A stretch of 64,000 nt of DNA from Mansonella perstans (lineage: Eukaryota; Nematoda; Chromadorea; Rhabditida; Onchocercidae): positions 124,001 to 188,000 of the forward strand of contig JBAMDO010000045.1 of the NCBI GenBank assembly GCA_037074765.1. The letters are read 5' to 3'. Under the pieces are notes generated by a model. It was not told the DNA's origin. It saw nothing but the letters and a program-made list of their open reading frames with translations, and searched no databases. Numbering within the stretch: the stretch's first letter is position 1; every line of letters starts with the position of its first letter. Below, in pieces: positions 30,050 through 43,592 of the stretch. Position numbers and translations under genes: made by a program.

Positions 30050-31656
30050 ATGTCTTTGAACCATTTGCGCATCACTGTATTGCTTCTCATTTTAGGTGAG
30101 TGTTTCTTTTTTCAGTTAGGATATAAAACTATTTAACTTGACCGGTTTCTTGACCTTTTAAATAAACCGGCTGTTTTCAAACGCATTATAAGTTTAAATG
30201 AAAAGTAATTATCGAAATAATTAAATAAATCAGCAGTTTCTTTTGCACATTTACTAAATATTTTACGCAATATTTTCTGCTTAAAATTTTTACGTTGCAA
30301 TTTACATGATAAGCCAATTCATTTGTTCCATCGCATATAAACACTCAATTCCAGAGAAATTAAGAGGAAATTTCTTCTTGATTACTAATTAATTAATTAA
30401 ATCTTAATCTTAACCGATATTTAATTCAAAATTTCGCCAATAGCCTTTGCTAAGAAGCTTCTCTGAAGAATTTTTACTGAAAATTAAACGCTTAAATTTG
30501 ATTTACACAACATAACTGCAGCACTTATCACTTCACTATCAGGACCTTTTTTGTAATATGGAGATCCTTCGACTGCATTCCAACATGCTCTTAAGTTCCG
30601 AGTTATAAACAACGATTTCTTATTTATCACTCTATAATTAATAATTTTTTCTTTTTTTTTGGAAGATTTTTCAACTTATCATATTTGAAAAAGGGTATAT
30701 GTTAGAAATTTTGAAATAGAATGCGGTTTTATTTATAATAACGATTTGAATTTCTTTCATTAGTGAACGAGCGATTCATACAAAAGCTACCAAATAATTA
30801 AAACAATGACATCTGACTTTATGATCCAAAAATACATCAGATCAACATTGTTTCATGATATCACTGCAAATCTCCTACACAATACACAAACACACAACGC
30901 ACACACACACACGCACGCACACACGTACCACATCAGTAAGAGATTATTTCAATCCTGATCTATCTTGCTATTGACAAACGAAAAACCGGTATTGCTGATC
31001 TTTTAGTTTTAAATTTTATTGAAATCCTTTTGATTTGCAATACTAATCAAGTTGGAACTTGTTTTCTACAACGATCAATAAAAGAAGCAGATTGTCCTTG
31101 TCTATTACACATTTTGTACTTCCAGGTGAAATGTGCTTGATAGACGCAATATCCAACATAGTATTCCGTTCAAAACGACAAACATACTTTTATGATAAAT
31201 TTCTGAGGCAATACGCAAGACCGCATCAAAAAACAAAGATTATGGCCGTCGAAGCTGGACGATATGCACCGCATGAATGGCCTAGCTGGTAAGTGTCCTC
31301 AATTTAGAATAAGTGTCTTAAGTTTAAAACATTCTTTTTTCTTCTCAAACATTAAAATGAAAATTTGAATAACATAAAAAAACAAGTAGTCGAGATGTTT
31401 TAAAATGAACTGGGATATTAGCGAAGTAACATGATTCCAAAATGAAGTAATAGTATGCTCTAAACCGAGAATCAATGCTTGATTGCCATGATTTTTTCCG
31501 ATAAAAAGCTTTTGAGAAATACAGTAGGGAATATAATCTAATTTCAGGTATACACGCACTTTACTTGTATGGAATGGGTTGTTTCGTATGAAATCACGTC
31601 ATCCAAATGATGTGGGCTATAAAAGATATCAGCCTTCTAAGCAGCAACCACTATAG
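30050..31656 (+). CDS. Small secreted orphan protein, 105 residues
   Basis: Function not recognised. Three exons, 30050-30095, 31126-31288 and 31548-31656, joined at strong sites (GTGAGT donor, TACTTCCAG acceptor, GTAAGT donor, AATTTCAG acceptor) with consistent phase. The N-terminus MSLNHLRITVLLLILG is a good signal peptide. The mature part has basic cleavage-like sites: RSKR near residue 30 and a later MKSR. It is rich in Arg, Lys and Tyr, with a single Cys near the signal peptide. The dibasic sites and size would fit a peptide precursor, but no known neuropeptide signature (no C-terminal Gly-Lys/Arg amidation sites in a repeat) was seen. A possible poly-A signal AATAAA lies at 31896-31901. 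The first exon is the weakest part because it is short. Confidence 0.6.
30890..30928. repeat. (AC)n microsatellite
   Basis: AC-rich run with GC interruptions, inside intron 1 of the secreted-protein gene. Confidence 0.9.
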
Positions 31657-34600
31657 CTTTTCCAGCATTGTCATACTTTTTTCTACTAGTTTCAGAGAAT
31701 TATAACTCATTTTTATTTCTTAACTGTCTTTCAAAGTAATGCGGACGATTTATCATATCTTGAATGAACTTATGTATTTAATTAAGTAATGAAATGATCA
31801 GAATTGGCTGTCATTTCATCCTTTTTGTCAATTAGGCAATGCAATATTGTTTGTATAATTGTGATTTTAATTTAGTCTGTTGTAAGTATGCTCTGAATAA
31901 AAAAAATACGCATCAAATCTAAACTCGGAATATTATAGATTGTGATTTTAGCAAAATGGATCAATCGAAAATTTCCTCTGTTTAATTATAGGAATTTCAT
32001 CCGACACTTGAATAAACTGGTAAACGACTGGCGAAACAAATTTAACTAATTGAAAACAAACAAAATTGGTAGATCATAGAAATCTATTTGAAAATTGCGG
32101 TAAATCGCAAAATGAAAACATTCTGGAACTGTTTAGGATATATGAACCATACTTAACGCATATTTATGCTTTGCTGGAAATCCGCAAATTTTTATTGGCT
32201 TTTAACGAATCAAGTCTAATTTTATTGTGATTGTCGATCTCATACAATGCTAGAATGACGAAATAAACTTTCTTAGATTGAAAGCAAGTGAGTAAGATTA
32301 AGATCAGTGAAACATACCTTCACTTATTAATGTTGAAAACATTATTGCTAATCGAATATTTCAAAGAATTTTTCTCTTAATGTAGCAAATCATACTGAGA
32401 TCTCTATCCAAGAAATATTTTCGATTTATGGAAGTTTGAGAAAAATTATTCATGCAAGAGGTAAAAAGATGCAGTAGTATATAAACTATAAATAATCTAT
32501 AAATTTATAAACACTTCAAAATTTTTTCGTCTTTAGCATATAAATCATAACTAACGGCGATTTCAGAAATTTTTTGATTGGCATCTCTAAAAATGGAAAA
32601 CATATTTTATTTCATTTCTAACAAAATGGATCTAAAAATTTGAAGAGAATGGCTGGAAATTTTAAAATACTGATTGGTTTAAAGTAATCGCAAAAGTAAG
32701 CCGTATATATTGCAATGCAATATGAAAAAAGAATTCTTTTGTCGTTGTACAACTATTGATCGGAAACAAAAGAGCATAGTTCAGATGGTGAAAACGAGAG
32801 ATAAAACTATAAGCAATAAGCTTACGATGTTCTTTCAAAAAAGTTGAATCTTTAATGTTGCATTCCTTATTGCACTCGCTGAATGAAATTCCATATCAAA
32901 AAATTTATTTTACTTTGTTAAAAAATTTCGGAACAGAATTCGCATTTTTTCTTTTTCTTATCCGATAAAATCATTTAATAGAGCAATATTTCATACAATC
33001 TAATTGACTTATTCTTTTGAAATAATATTGATAAATTTGCTTAAAAACGATCTCTTTTCCTTCCTCTTACTTCTTTTTTTTTCACCAATATGTATATTTA
33101 ATTCTATTGTTGACCCATATTTTCGCATTTCAAAAATATTTTGCGTTTACAGCCTGAATTTTTTACTGCCAAAATTGAGTTTTTCCAGAAATATAACCAA
33201 CATTAGAGATGTTCAAGAAAGCTACACTTCAAATAAATAATATTGTCATCATTCTCTTGTATGAATCTTTTTCTGAAATATAGCACCGTTCTTTCACACT
33301 ATTCAACAGTTTACTATAACTTTATCAGAACAAAACAGAACTTCAATTCTTCAAGATATGTTAAAGACATCTTAAATTTATACAATATAAGCTCACAAGC
33401 GGCGAATTTCTGACAAAGTTATTTGAGCCTCTACATTCCTTCATTAATTTACTCCTAAACATTCATCTTGAGATCGTTATTTTAATTTGTCTGACACATC
33501 CCGGTAGGTCCCTTTATGAGCACGAGAGACATTAGGAAATTTTTTCCATTAATTCGCTGAAAGGTAAAATGTCGTTTCATTAACTTCATGTTTCCTTAAG
33601 TACAATATGTTGTTAATACTACGTTAAAAATGACAAGGACAGTCATTATTTTTATAAAGATAATGATCGTCCTTTTAGATAAACAATGTAAATGATGACT
33701 ACTTCGTTCCTAATATTAGTAATCGTGAAAACAAAATAGCATATAAACACAGTGCAGCCTTATTCGGTATTTCGGATTGCATATTTTAGATTTGTGATAT
33801 TTTCCAACTGCACAGAAAAAGCCAATCAGAAATATGAGTGACGAAGAAATTGTTCTTTATATTTATCGTCTGCTTAATGTATATAGGTCGATTTTTTTAG
33901 AATTCTTAATTATTTCATCAGATAGTTCAGAACAGTGTTTTGAAATCGTATTACTTAGCATTAAGTTGCATTACTTTAATAACAATTTGATGAAGTTTGT
34001 TTGAAATATAAATTATCCTATTTTTTTACGGAAAACGTAAAACCCTATCGCGGCTAAAATATGCATCTTTATGTTAATTTGATGGCAAATTAATACAAAA
34101 TGCTGAAATTTCCTCGTGAATATTTCATCACATTAGATTACTTGTGGTAACTTGTGGAGTGCAGATCTGAGCCGTTAAAAATAAATTAGATAATATTTCC
34201 TCTCATAGCCTAGTTTTTTCTATTTCTCATTTTCTATTAAACTTCTGACCGAACAACCACTTTTTAATTCTCTTTTGTGGCGTTATATTTTGCATTATTT
34301 TTTTATTCTTTGCAGGAAACACGGGATAAAATCACAGAGAAGCTCATTTAAATTTATCCCGTTTTGGCATGGAAAACTTGATCATTCTCCCTCAATTATC
34401 GACCTGAAATTCAAGAATGGAATGTAATCAGTTTGCAAGCACTGTTTCACTGAAATAAATGAAGGAGAATCCAGTTATAGTCTTAAAATAAAATTCTTCC
34501 AATTTCCTAAATCCATTTCTTACCAATCCTGCGCTAGTTAAACAACTGTGAAGTATTCACCATCAACGTGCCGAAAAATGTCCCTTACTTATTCTTCTGG

Positions 34601-35634
34601 CTTATTTTCCTAACTTTTCCTGTTTTATTGTCGTTTTACATCAATATTTTCACGAGTTTTCGAGGCTGTCATGACTAGAAATACAGGCTTCATTTACAGA
34701 CGAAATTGAACTTTGAACTACAAAATAAATGTTACCGACACCTTTGATGTGCAGTATTACTGAAGCCCACGCACTATTCTTTTGATTTGAGTAAATCTAA
34801 TTGAAATAATTGTAAGCTTAGAATTGGAAATTTGGCATTTTTATGTCATTTCAGACTTCTTACTCCTCTTCAATTAAAATTTTTTCCGAGTTTTCTTTGT
34901 AAATTTTCGCTTAACTTATAGCCAACTCATGTCTAAATTTAACTGAAACCTTAATGCCAAGTTATTTGCCCTTCCTGTTTTTTTCTTTTTAGATTTCCAA
35001 GCAGTTCAAAGTAAATTTTCTTTGGTCATAATCACCAGCTGTCTATAACTTTCTGGTTGCTTATGCAAAATTGTAAGATAACATAAGATAACAATATCTA
35101 CTAAGCAAACTCATAGCCAGACGAAAAAACTCCACTACCAAAAAAGATCAGAATTTTTCAATATTTCGAGATAACTGACCGCTATTGGTGAGAAATATTC
35201 GGGTTGTGACCTTTAAGCAGCTAGTTTTAAATGAAAAATATGTTTGTAAATATATAAGCGAAGATAATCGAATTTATTTTGTTCTTTCCATAGCTTAATT
35301 CTTATTCTTTGCATAGCAGCTATTTATAAATGAAAAATATGTGTATACATGACATATTTAGTGTATTTATTTGGAAATTTTGGAAATTGTTCATTATTCC
35401 CTACGACTCATCAGAATTGCTGTCTTATATTTCCCGCATTTTATTTATTTGATATGGAAATTTGTAAATTTGTAAATTTCCATATGAGATTTTTCATTTA
35501 ATATTTGTTGCATCGACTTTGGTGGTAAAATAAAATAAATTTAGAAATAAAAGCATGTAGAAAAATTTATTATGCTTATTATATTAAAAAAAATGTGAAA
35601 AAATTATGTAAGAAAAAAAATAAATTTAGCGCAA
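31657..35634. other. AT-rich intergenic region
   Basis: No exon with both splice sites and coding character was found on either strand. A 12-bp inverted repeat (ATATGGAAATTT and its complement) lies at 35452-35463 and 35474-35485, 150 bp before the retrotransposon remnant. No second copy of the 38220-38800 sequence (a 5' LTR) was recognised here. Confidence 0.6.
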
Positions 35635-35973
35635 TTGTCACTCCCAACGTTTAGTGGTGATCAAAAATTGTGGCAAGAATTCTCGAGCGGATTTGATACA
35701 GCTGTACACACGCAAGCAGTACTTAATAGTCAGAAATTGAATTACCAGGTCTCATATTTTAAAGAAGAAACTCTACAAGCTGTAAGAAGTTATAATATAG
35801 TTCCTAAGAATTATAACATAGTAAGAGAAATTCTAGTCGAAAAATTTGGGGACTTATATACTGTAAAAAAGTTGTTATACAATAAACTACATTCTATTAA
35901 AAGAAGTAATCGGGAATGCAAAGTTACTGTGGATGTTATCGAGCGGACACTTTGCCAGTTGGAACTCATTTAA
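35635..35973 (+). pseudogene. BEL/Pao gag (DUF1759) fragment
   Basis: An open stretch of about 112 codons with the DUF1759 pattern: LPTFSGD at the start, a WQEF block, YFKEETLQAV, and RTLCQLELI at the end. It lacks an ATG in this frame; the normal element continues past this point, so the stop at 35971-35973 is an inactivating break. Confidence 0.75.
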
Positions 35974-37588
35974 ATTCAAATTGGAAGTAAATTCAAGCCA
36001 ATTGAAACTCATTGAAAACAAACAAATGAGAATTTGGAACATACGAGTATTGAAACTCATTAAAAGCAAACTACTGAACTGGATCCTCGACAGAATATAC
36101 CAAAAAAGAGGAACCAGAATCACGGTCAATCATCAAGCCTCGAAACTTCCTGAAACTACTGGCATAGAGAAATGAACAAGAGGATCAAATCGAGGTAATG
36201 AATGCTGAAAGAGAAAAGGAACTAAGTAATCGAAATTAAACCGAAACTCATATATAAGCTCTGTACTAAATATGATTACTACGAGAATGGTTCAAAAGTC
36301 GATCGAGTTGCAAAGCAGAAATGCACTCTGTGATCGGCAACAGTTCTGTGTTCGAACAGAAGGATCAGAAGAATAGTGAGGCTCTACTATAATGTAGGTA
36401 AATCAGAGTTGTCAATGCAAACAGTCCAGAATAACAAGAAGAAACGCTAGCCTTATTTGATATTGGCTTACAGCTTTATCTCCAAGGATTAAATCTGCCA
36501 GAAGTGAAAAAGAAGTTTTGACAATTGTTTTATTTGGCAACAAGATACCGAAATAGTGTCTTGCTAACAAAGTTGAAAAATTTGGTGTAAAGGTTTACAA
36601 AAACGAAATCGTACGGGGCGAGACGAGCATGATGGACCATTTAACGCGCAAGTTACAAATACTTTTGTAAGTTACAAATAAATTGCCCTCCGCGGAACTT
36701 CAGGAACAATTTGATAGCTTAAAAGAGATACTAAACAACTTGACTTACTTCTTCAAATTCATTCAGCTAGACAAAGTTCAAAACTTAGGGTCAGGATTTA
36801 CCTTGCTCTATACAAAAATTGAACCTATGTTAATTAGAAAAGATTATATAAACAAATGACATAGTATCAACACGAAAGAAATCAGGCCGACAACTATGAC
36901 CGGTTTATGACTGAAAAAGAAATAACTAAATGAAGTCTATGCTATAATGAAGATAAGGCTCTATGGAGATCAAAAAGTCGACTGGAAAAATAACAAATAT
37001 CCAATATACCTTCCGAGGCATAATTAAACAACTAAATTGATTGTACTGCAGCGACATGAAAAATAATACATGCTGAAATAGCTCACACTTTTTTGGAAAT
37101 AAGACGCAAATTTCGGATACCGAAAGGATAGACCGAAGTCAAACGAATTATAAAATGTGTAGTTTGCAGACGATGAATTGCCTAACTATTTAAGTTCCCT
37201 ATTGTGCCCGACCTTTCTGAAGTTCGAGTTAGACGTTTCACAACCTTCGCACAAGCTGTTTAGATTATCTGGGCTCTTTTTCCGTTAAAATCGACAACGG
37301 TATAATTAAAAGGTAAGTGGCCTATTTACACATATTTCATCCCAGAGCGGTGCATTTAGAGTTGATGGAAAATTTATCCGCTGAATGTTTTTTACATATT
37401 CTGAGGAGATTTATAGCCATGACATTAGTCAATTTTAATGGTTTTCAAATGACAAGTTAGTAAACTTCCTAGCCAAAAAAACAATAATTTGAAAAAACAA
37501 GTACCGAAGACTGATCGAATTAACACAGAAAGCAATAAGACGCGCTACTGGAACAAAACTACTATGGAAGAGAGATTGATAGCTTACA

Positions 37589-38179
37589 TTGATAGCTGAG
37601 ATAGAAAGCATTCTGAGAATAACGACCATTAACCTATATCGGTTTGACGACTGCATAATTGCATGTCTTATGGACTTCATATCGTTTCATGCCTTACCAG
37701 CCTTACTCATCAGTGACGATGAAACCCAAGACGAATTTATTCTACAGAGGCCCAATCCCAGAGAAAAACTTATGAAATATTGGCTAAACATCCTTAAAAC
37801 CCTCGATATGTCCTGGGAATTGTGGACAAACGAGTATTTAGCCAATTTACGAATGCAGGGGAAACATATTTCTCAAAAATCTGTAAATAAAAAACGCCAC
37901 GTGAGAGCGAAAATATTCTAGTCGATGAACCAGGGATTCCTCGAAGTATATGGAAGTTAACAAAAAATAAAGGAAATGAAAGGTAAGGATGAAAAGATAA
38001 GAAGGGTTGTGTTGGAATTACTCCACCGGAAATTTATCCTTAGGCCAGTGAATTTATTATATTCTTTAAAAATAGACGACGAAGAAAATTTAACGATCGA
38101 ATTGACCACAGCTGAGAAACTGTCGCAAGATAAATCCATATCTTCGCGAGCAAGGTATGCAGTAAAACGATACATCTAA
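37589..38179 (+). pseudogene. BEL/Pao integrase C-terminal (DUF5641) fragments
   Basis: Two open pieces in different frames, 37589-37921 and 37976-38179, carry the end of the polyprotein. The first ends in a TAG; the second contains the RPVN-LY block typical of the element's 3' end and stops at 38177-38179. Confidence 0.75.
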
Positions 38180-38219
38180 GTGAATTGCATTCCTGCTAAA
38201 CCACGCTATGAAATTCACT

Positions 38220-38800
38220 TTTTACAGGAATCAGTTTGTTCCAGTCGGGAATGTCGGGAAAAACCGAAGCAAATTTTTCTTCCAATATTTTAATTGAATG
38301 ATCCATATAGTTTTTCTGATTAATGATTATTATTATGTACCAGATACAACTCGAATCATGTCCATAATAATGGATAGAGTTCCCAATGGACGTTGTAAAT
38401 CTTCCTTCTTTATTATCTCATTGTCTAAATGCATATGTTTGCGTTAGTAGACAAAACACCTATTATAACGATTAAGCTCATGCTTGTAATCAACCAATAT
38501 GTGATTCTTTCTCTATTTATTCATAAAAATACGATCTTTGTCTAAATAGCCATCAGTCGTCTAAAACTATTGTAGATTCTTTGTGTAACTCTACAAGTCC
38601 AAATCCTTCATTGCCTATTAATACAAAACGGATGGAGTCAACCATAGGGCACCAAGTTCTGCTTCCAAACGTAGCGGTATTCTGACGCTTCATCACTCCT
38701 CTCTCCACACACCAAGGAACCAACGACCATCGGAGTGGACGACACCATCCAAGTCACCTATTATAAAATTTCTAGTTCAATAAAGACAATTTTTGTCGAA
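38220..38800 (+). repeat. Probable 3' LTR remnant
   Basis: Follows the final coding remnant. It begins around GTTCCAGTCGGGAATGTCGG and ends near TTCTAGTTCAATAAAGACA, which includes an AATAAA. No matching 5' copy was seen in the window, so the LTR call rests on position and composition only. Confidence 0.4.
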
Positions 38801-39098
38801 ATTCACTTCCATGACAGTGTGGGAGGAATAAATACAAAATAGGAGAAACGTACCACAAATAATATGAATTTTCGTTTTTTCTTCTTTCTTTTTTTGAAGA
38901 CATATATAAAATAATGGATAAGAGGTAAAAATGCAAAAACTTGAAAAAGATTAAAAAATCAGCTTGATTAAATTTCTTGGTCCGACCAACGATCAGGTTG
39001 GCAAACTGATTTACTTCAGTTTTTTGAAACAATCATTTACCATTTGAATTACTTATATGTTAAAATTTCCTCAACCATCATTGCTAGTAAGACATTTG

Positions 39099-42000
39099 TC
39101 ATATCAACAATTTCCAGTAAAAAATCAGCATTACAAATGCCAAAACAAAAATGGACAAAGATAATGATGGCTGTGTTGAAAATCCAACAGATTCAGATAA
39201 AGGATAATCGTTACATAACTGTCCAAAACACCAGCATAATTCAACGGTACGATTCGAAGCGCGCCTTGCTAAATGTGGCGGCAACAATTTATACGCAGGC
39301 ATTTCACTACATGAGGTATCTGCAACATCAAAGGATAAAGTACATCAGTTTATTTTTTTTGCAAGAAAATGATGCAAAAGTTCTCTTCATTTAAATCTAA
39401 TTTGTCTTAATAGAAATCGATAAAAAGTTAGAATTCTCTTGACTTTGAAAAAGATGTTTCAAAATAAACAATTCATAATGAAGTGGCTAAGTAGACATAA
39501 TTCGAAAATTCTTTAGAACTATGATTTTGAACTTCCGAAAAAAGCATCATTATTGTACTCGTGCATTAATTTTCAAAAATTATTAAATTCCCATAATTTA
39601 TTGAATGTCGAAGAAGATTTCGATTTCCATGAATAAATAAAAACACCTGAGGCAAAAAAGCCATTAGTGGATGACGTAAGACCATATTTAAACACAGATG
39701 AAAAGCATCCACGGATGATATTGTTTCCAATGTAATGTCCTGAAATTCCTCAAACATTATATGATAATATAAGTCTATTGATAATTTCTTGGATGAATTT
39801 CAAAGGAATCGTTTAAAATTGAAAGACAAATAAAACTCAAACCTGCTAAAATACGGGGTTCAATGACAGTAATACAATGAGAATGGCTACATGTTGTAAC
39901 ACCTATATGTACTTTGGATGGCATATCGTAGCAGTAATCGGTAAAATTCATCGGCATAAAGTAAATCTTAACAACAAAAAATCATTAAATTCACTGCATT
40001 TTCACAAAAAGAATGTCATTTGCTGCAATACTGTACTTGAAACACTAAAGTTTTTATGATTTGATTTTATTTGCAGTCACAGTTTTTTCATTACAGTTAA
40101 TATAAAGATTGTCTGGTCTTGAATGCCGCTAGCGCATGGCGTATTTATTCGCTTACAGGAAGTCTTCAAGCACAAGTGCTTCCAGCCTTCACGATCTCAT
40201 CTCAACATATAATAATACATATACAAAAAACTTTTGAGAAATGTTGATATTGCTTAAATCAAGTGGCTAATTTTAGTTAGCCTTAATTTGGCATATTTCA
40301 ATGTTCGGAGGATGTATTAAAATGTTAAAATTTACAGAGATAATGGAAATTTCACAGCCTTTGAAATAAATGAACAAAGCAGCAACTTGATGCTGCCTAT
40401 ATATATTGACACTATAATGCAACAATTTATCTTGCAACCAAGGAGAAGATATCACTTCATCAATTTTTGAGTGACTTGTAGTTCATTTTGCAATTTGAAG
40501 TGATATATTTTCAAAAACTTTCTGTTTTTAATCTTAATTTTTTCATTAACACCTTTGAAAATAGCCGTGGCACCAAAGAACTCATTCAACTCATTTTTGT
40601 ACAGCCAGAGTCAATCAGTTAGCAGATTGGTGATGTGATCAACAGTGATAGTAGCTTTGAATCCTGCGTGTTATATTTGCTCAACCAGACACGTAGGCCA
40701 ACTATGAATTTTGTTTAAGCTGTGGCTTCAATCATCCAGAAAAACAAAATAGGTGAAAAATGTATAAAAAACTCCAAATACTGAAGTATTTCAAAAGTTT
40801 ACTGCACTACACAAAATAATAGGAGTTTAATTACTTTATATATATGATTGGACTGAAACAAAGATACGCTTTGAGTACGAGCTCTAAAAGTTCGTTTCGT
40901 CCCTCGTCATTCCCTCTGCATACCTTAACAGAACCTTAATGGACAAAAATTAACTCAATAAAAAGAACAGCAATTTCTCATCCTTATTCCTCTGAATCGT
41001 AACTTCTTTTCAAATTTCCAGCACTTTCTTTCTTTGACCTACTACTACTTCAGCTATGGTTGAAAATTCATGACGTTTCATTCAAAATTATAAAAATTGC
41101 AATGCATAAATCAATCTTATCTCGTGCATTGTTATTCATCCGTCTTGTATTCCACAATCACTAAGCGAATGAAACGCAGCACCACTGCTGGAGTTATTAT
41201 TTACTACCCATGTGTACTTCTGGAAATTTATTAATTCATCACAAGGTGATACTAAATTGAACGATAGGATATTTTTTGGTCATTTGAAAATTACCTGTCA
41301 TTCTTTGATAAAAGTCACAAGAACATAGAGACGAGAAATGATTTTGGAAAGTATGTATTTGTGCTATTGCAGATTTGATATAAATGTATTTCTTCAGTTG
41401 TGCACAGCTATAATGCATGTCTAATTATGATAATAGCTATCTCCAGTTGAACCAAATGTTTCGAAGTGAATAGATATAAATGGATCTATGCTGACTGATA
41501 AATAGCGTATGTTTACATACTGATAATCAGACGGTTGATTATGTAATATTATTGTTACGGACGATCTTAATTACAACGACAAATGTATATCCGATCTATT
41601 ACTAGTAATATCAAGTTTAGTTTACTAAAATAGAAGTATTCTGTGCACTTCATACATGTTGAAGTTAATTCTTTTCATTTTTTAATAACAGAGAAGTAGG
41701 AAAGTCAAATAAACAAACAAAAATAGAATTAAAGTCAAACTGACAACGGTCAAAATAATTTAAACAGTAGTATCATTGTAATTAAATTACTAGAAGTGAG
41801 ATAATAATAATAGTAGTATAACATGGAAAAAATCGTTCCCGATATAGGTAAGAAAAAATTTAGAAATATTCGTTTTTGTGCTGGTGAAGGCAAATATTTG
41901 ACGGAATGTAAAACGATAAAAAATATTAAAAAATATTATACAGTAACTAACTTTACCTCTGTTATAGTAAATGCGAATGCATGCTCCTCGTATAAGTTAA

Positions 42001-43592
42001 ATTTTCTAGAATATTTCGACAGTATTTCTTCCACTAAACCACATTTATAATTTTAGTTACACTTCTTGCTGTTTCTTCCTAGCTTTTTTTGATTACTTTG
42101 TACTCAAATTCGATAATTTTAAGGAAGGAGGTTCCGCTAATTCTAATCAGAAACATGCACGTTTTTAAAATCTCTAAACAACTGCAAAAAAAGGTTTCAC
42201 TAAATTAATTGCAAAACAGTAGACTTTTTCACTTTCTTCATCTTTCAATCGAAGAATGGTGTCCGCAATTTCTCTTCTCAAGCATTTTTACGATAAAAAT
42301 GTCTTTTATCGCATGTCATAGACTTTTTTGAATCATTATATCAAAAGTCTTCCATAAAATTCTCAAAAATAACGAAAACCGAATTTTCTTAAATCACCAA
42401 ATTCCTTAATTTTTTTGAAATTTAAGCTAACGACGATTTTTATCTGAACAGGACGGGACAACGAAATTTGGCAGCGTTAGTATTAGGCTTAAATTGATTT
42501 AGGAATCTAGTGCTCGGAAAGCAACATTACATATTTTGGCTGATATTCTAAGGTCCTCATGTCTCGGTTGTACAAACCAGATCTCTCTATATACTTTGTT
42601 TCCTTTCCAGGTCCACATTTGGTCATTTTATGAATTGATCAAAATGCAAATTCCCATTCCTTGCCCACTCAAAGCTCCTTTAGCATGAAAATCGAATCTG
42701 ACCAACCACATCATTTAACATTAAGTTATTTGTATTTCTGTTCATTTATAGAAATGTACAGTACATGTCATTTTGAATCCATCTTCCTATACTCAATTTT
42801 TCTGGCCAAAAAAGTTTTATTTCTAAACATCAATCTGTTTCTCATTTTAGAACATTTTGAGTATTTTTTCTTCCTAACTTTAAATTAATTCAAAATAACT
42901 CTCTCCAATCTGACAAGACTGCTTTATGTAACATTATGGGTTGCTGACTTCATGCAAAGTATGTTCTATGCGTTGTGAAAATGAAACGAAAGGTTTAAAA
43001 ATCAAAGACATGGAAAATCAGTGCTCTTTTTTCATTTAATTTATAAAAAACTTCTAAGTTGTTAATGAAATTGTTTTCAGATTCAAATTCTCACTTCATT
43101 TTACTCATTTCAAGAAGTCCTGAAGACAACCTATTGAAAGAATCAAAAGCATCAGTTCATTTCTTCAAATTGTATAAAAATCCAAAAATGTGTGTACACA
43201 ATCGAATGCATATATACAAATTACATCATTGATAACACTATTTGATAGTTATCAATGATGAAGTTTGCGATCGAAAAGTTGTACGTTACCCACACACAGA
43301 GACATTCACTGTTTTAATACCAATAAATCCTTTTATTTCGAGGAAAGAGTTGAGAAAAATGAAAGTTTAAGTAAAATCAAACAAAACTGAGTGAACTTAA
43401 GCAAAATTATAACAATCTAAAGATAAATTATTGAAAAATGCAAGTTTTTAATCTAGAAATTGCTTAATTTCTCTAGATGAAAGAAAAACAATAATAAATT
43501 TCATAATTAGGGACAAAATTACCTGACTAAGAAATGACCAGTGCTTTTGAAATGCTTCTGACATACAACTGTAGCAGTATTTCCCGGATGAA
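39099..43592 (-). CDS. ODR-2/HOT-type Ly6 (three-finger) membrane protein, N-terminus not located
   Basis: Cell-surface Ly6/uPAR-fold protein; C. elegans ODR-2 and HOT proteins act in neurons (family knowledge). Exons: 43523-43592, 39843-39966, 39647-39739, 39099-39319, phase-consistent. The first visible exon starts SSGKYCYSCMSEAFQKHW, the hallmark opening of the family, and joins to IYFMPMNFTDYCYDM. Then come TTCSHSHCITV, IRGCFSSVF, TSCSEM and CWCFGQLCN, giving the cysteine spacing of a three-finger domain and the final C-N. A hydrophobic segment (SLSLSIFVLAFVMLIFYW) ends the protein and fits a GPI signal or a transmembrane anchor. A 3.6-kb intron (39967-43522) separates the first two exons. 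The signal-peptide exon must lie above 43592 and end in phase 2; it was not proven. The ODR-2/HOT assignment is from remembered motif pattern. Confidence 0.75.
39967..43522 (-). other. Large intron of the Ly6 gene
   Basis: AT-rich, no convincing nested exon on either strand. A 13-bp perfect inverted repeat just outside it (43224-43236 / 43248-43260 lies within its right end) is the only structured element seen. Confidence 0.5.
43224..43260. repeat. Perfect 13-bp hairpin with 11-nt loop
   Basis: CATCATTGATAAC at 43224-43236 is exactly complementary to GTTATCAATGATG at 43248-43260. It is not followed by a T-run and is in the Ly6 intron. Confidence 0.9.

Larger units (their letters stand above)
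35635..38800 (+). mobile_element. Decayed BEL/Pao LTR retrotransposon
   Basis: Remnant of a nematode BEL/Pao element. Gag-like DUF1759 sequence is open from 35638 to 35973 (LPTFSGDQKLWQEF, ILVEKFGD, YNKLHSIKR) and ends in a stop. An aspartic-protease-like fragment (ALFDIG) lies near 36455. Integrase zinc-region fragments occur at about 36990-37260 (LIVLQRHEK, CVVCRR, FPIVPDL), interrupted by stops. The terminal integrase/DUF5641 part is open at 37589-37921 (ALPALLISDDETQDEF, YWLNILKTLD, LWTNEYLANLR) and 37976-38179 (RPVNLLYSLKIDDEE). Reverse-transcriptase and RNase H motifs were not recognised, suggesting an internal deletion since the element is far shorter than the usual 5-7 kb. Frameshifts and stops separate all parts, so it is non-functional. 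Confidence 0.85.
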
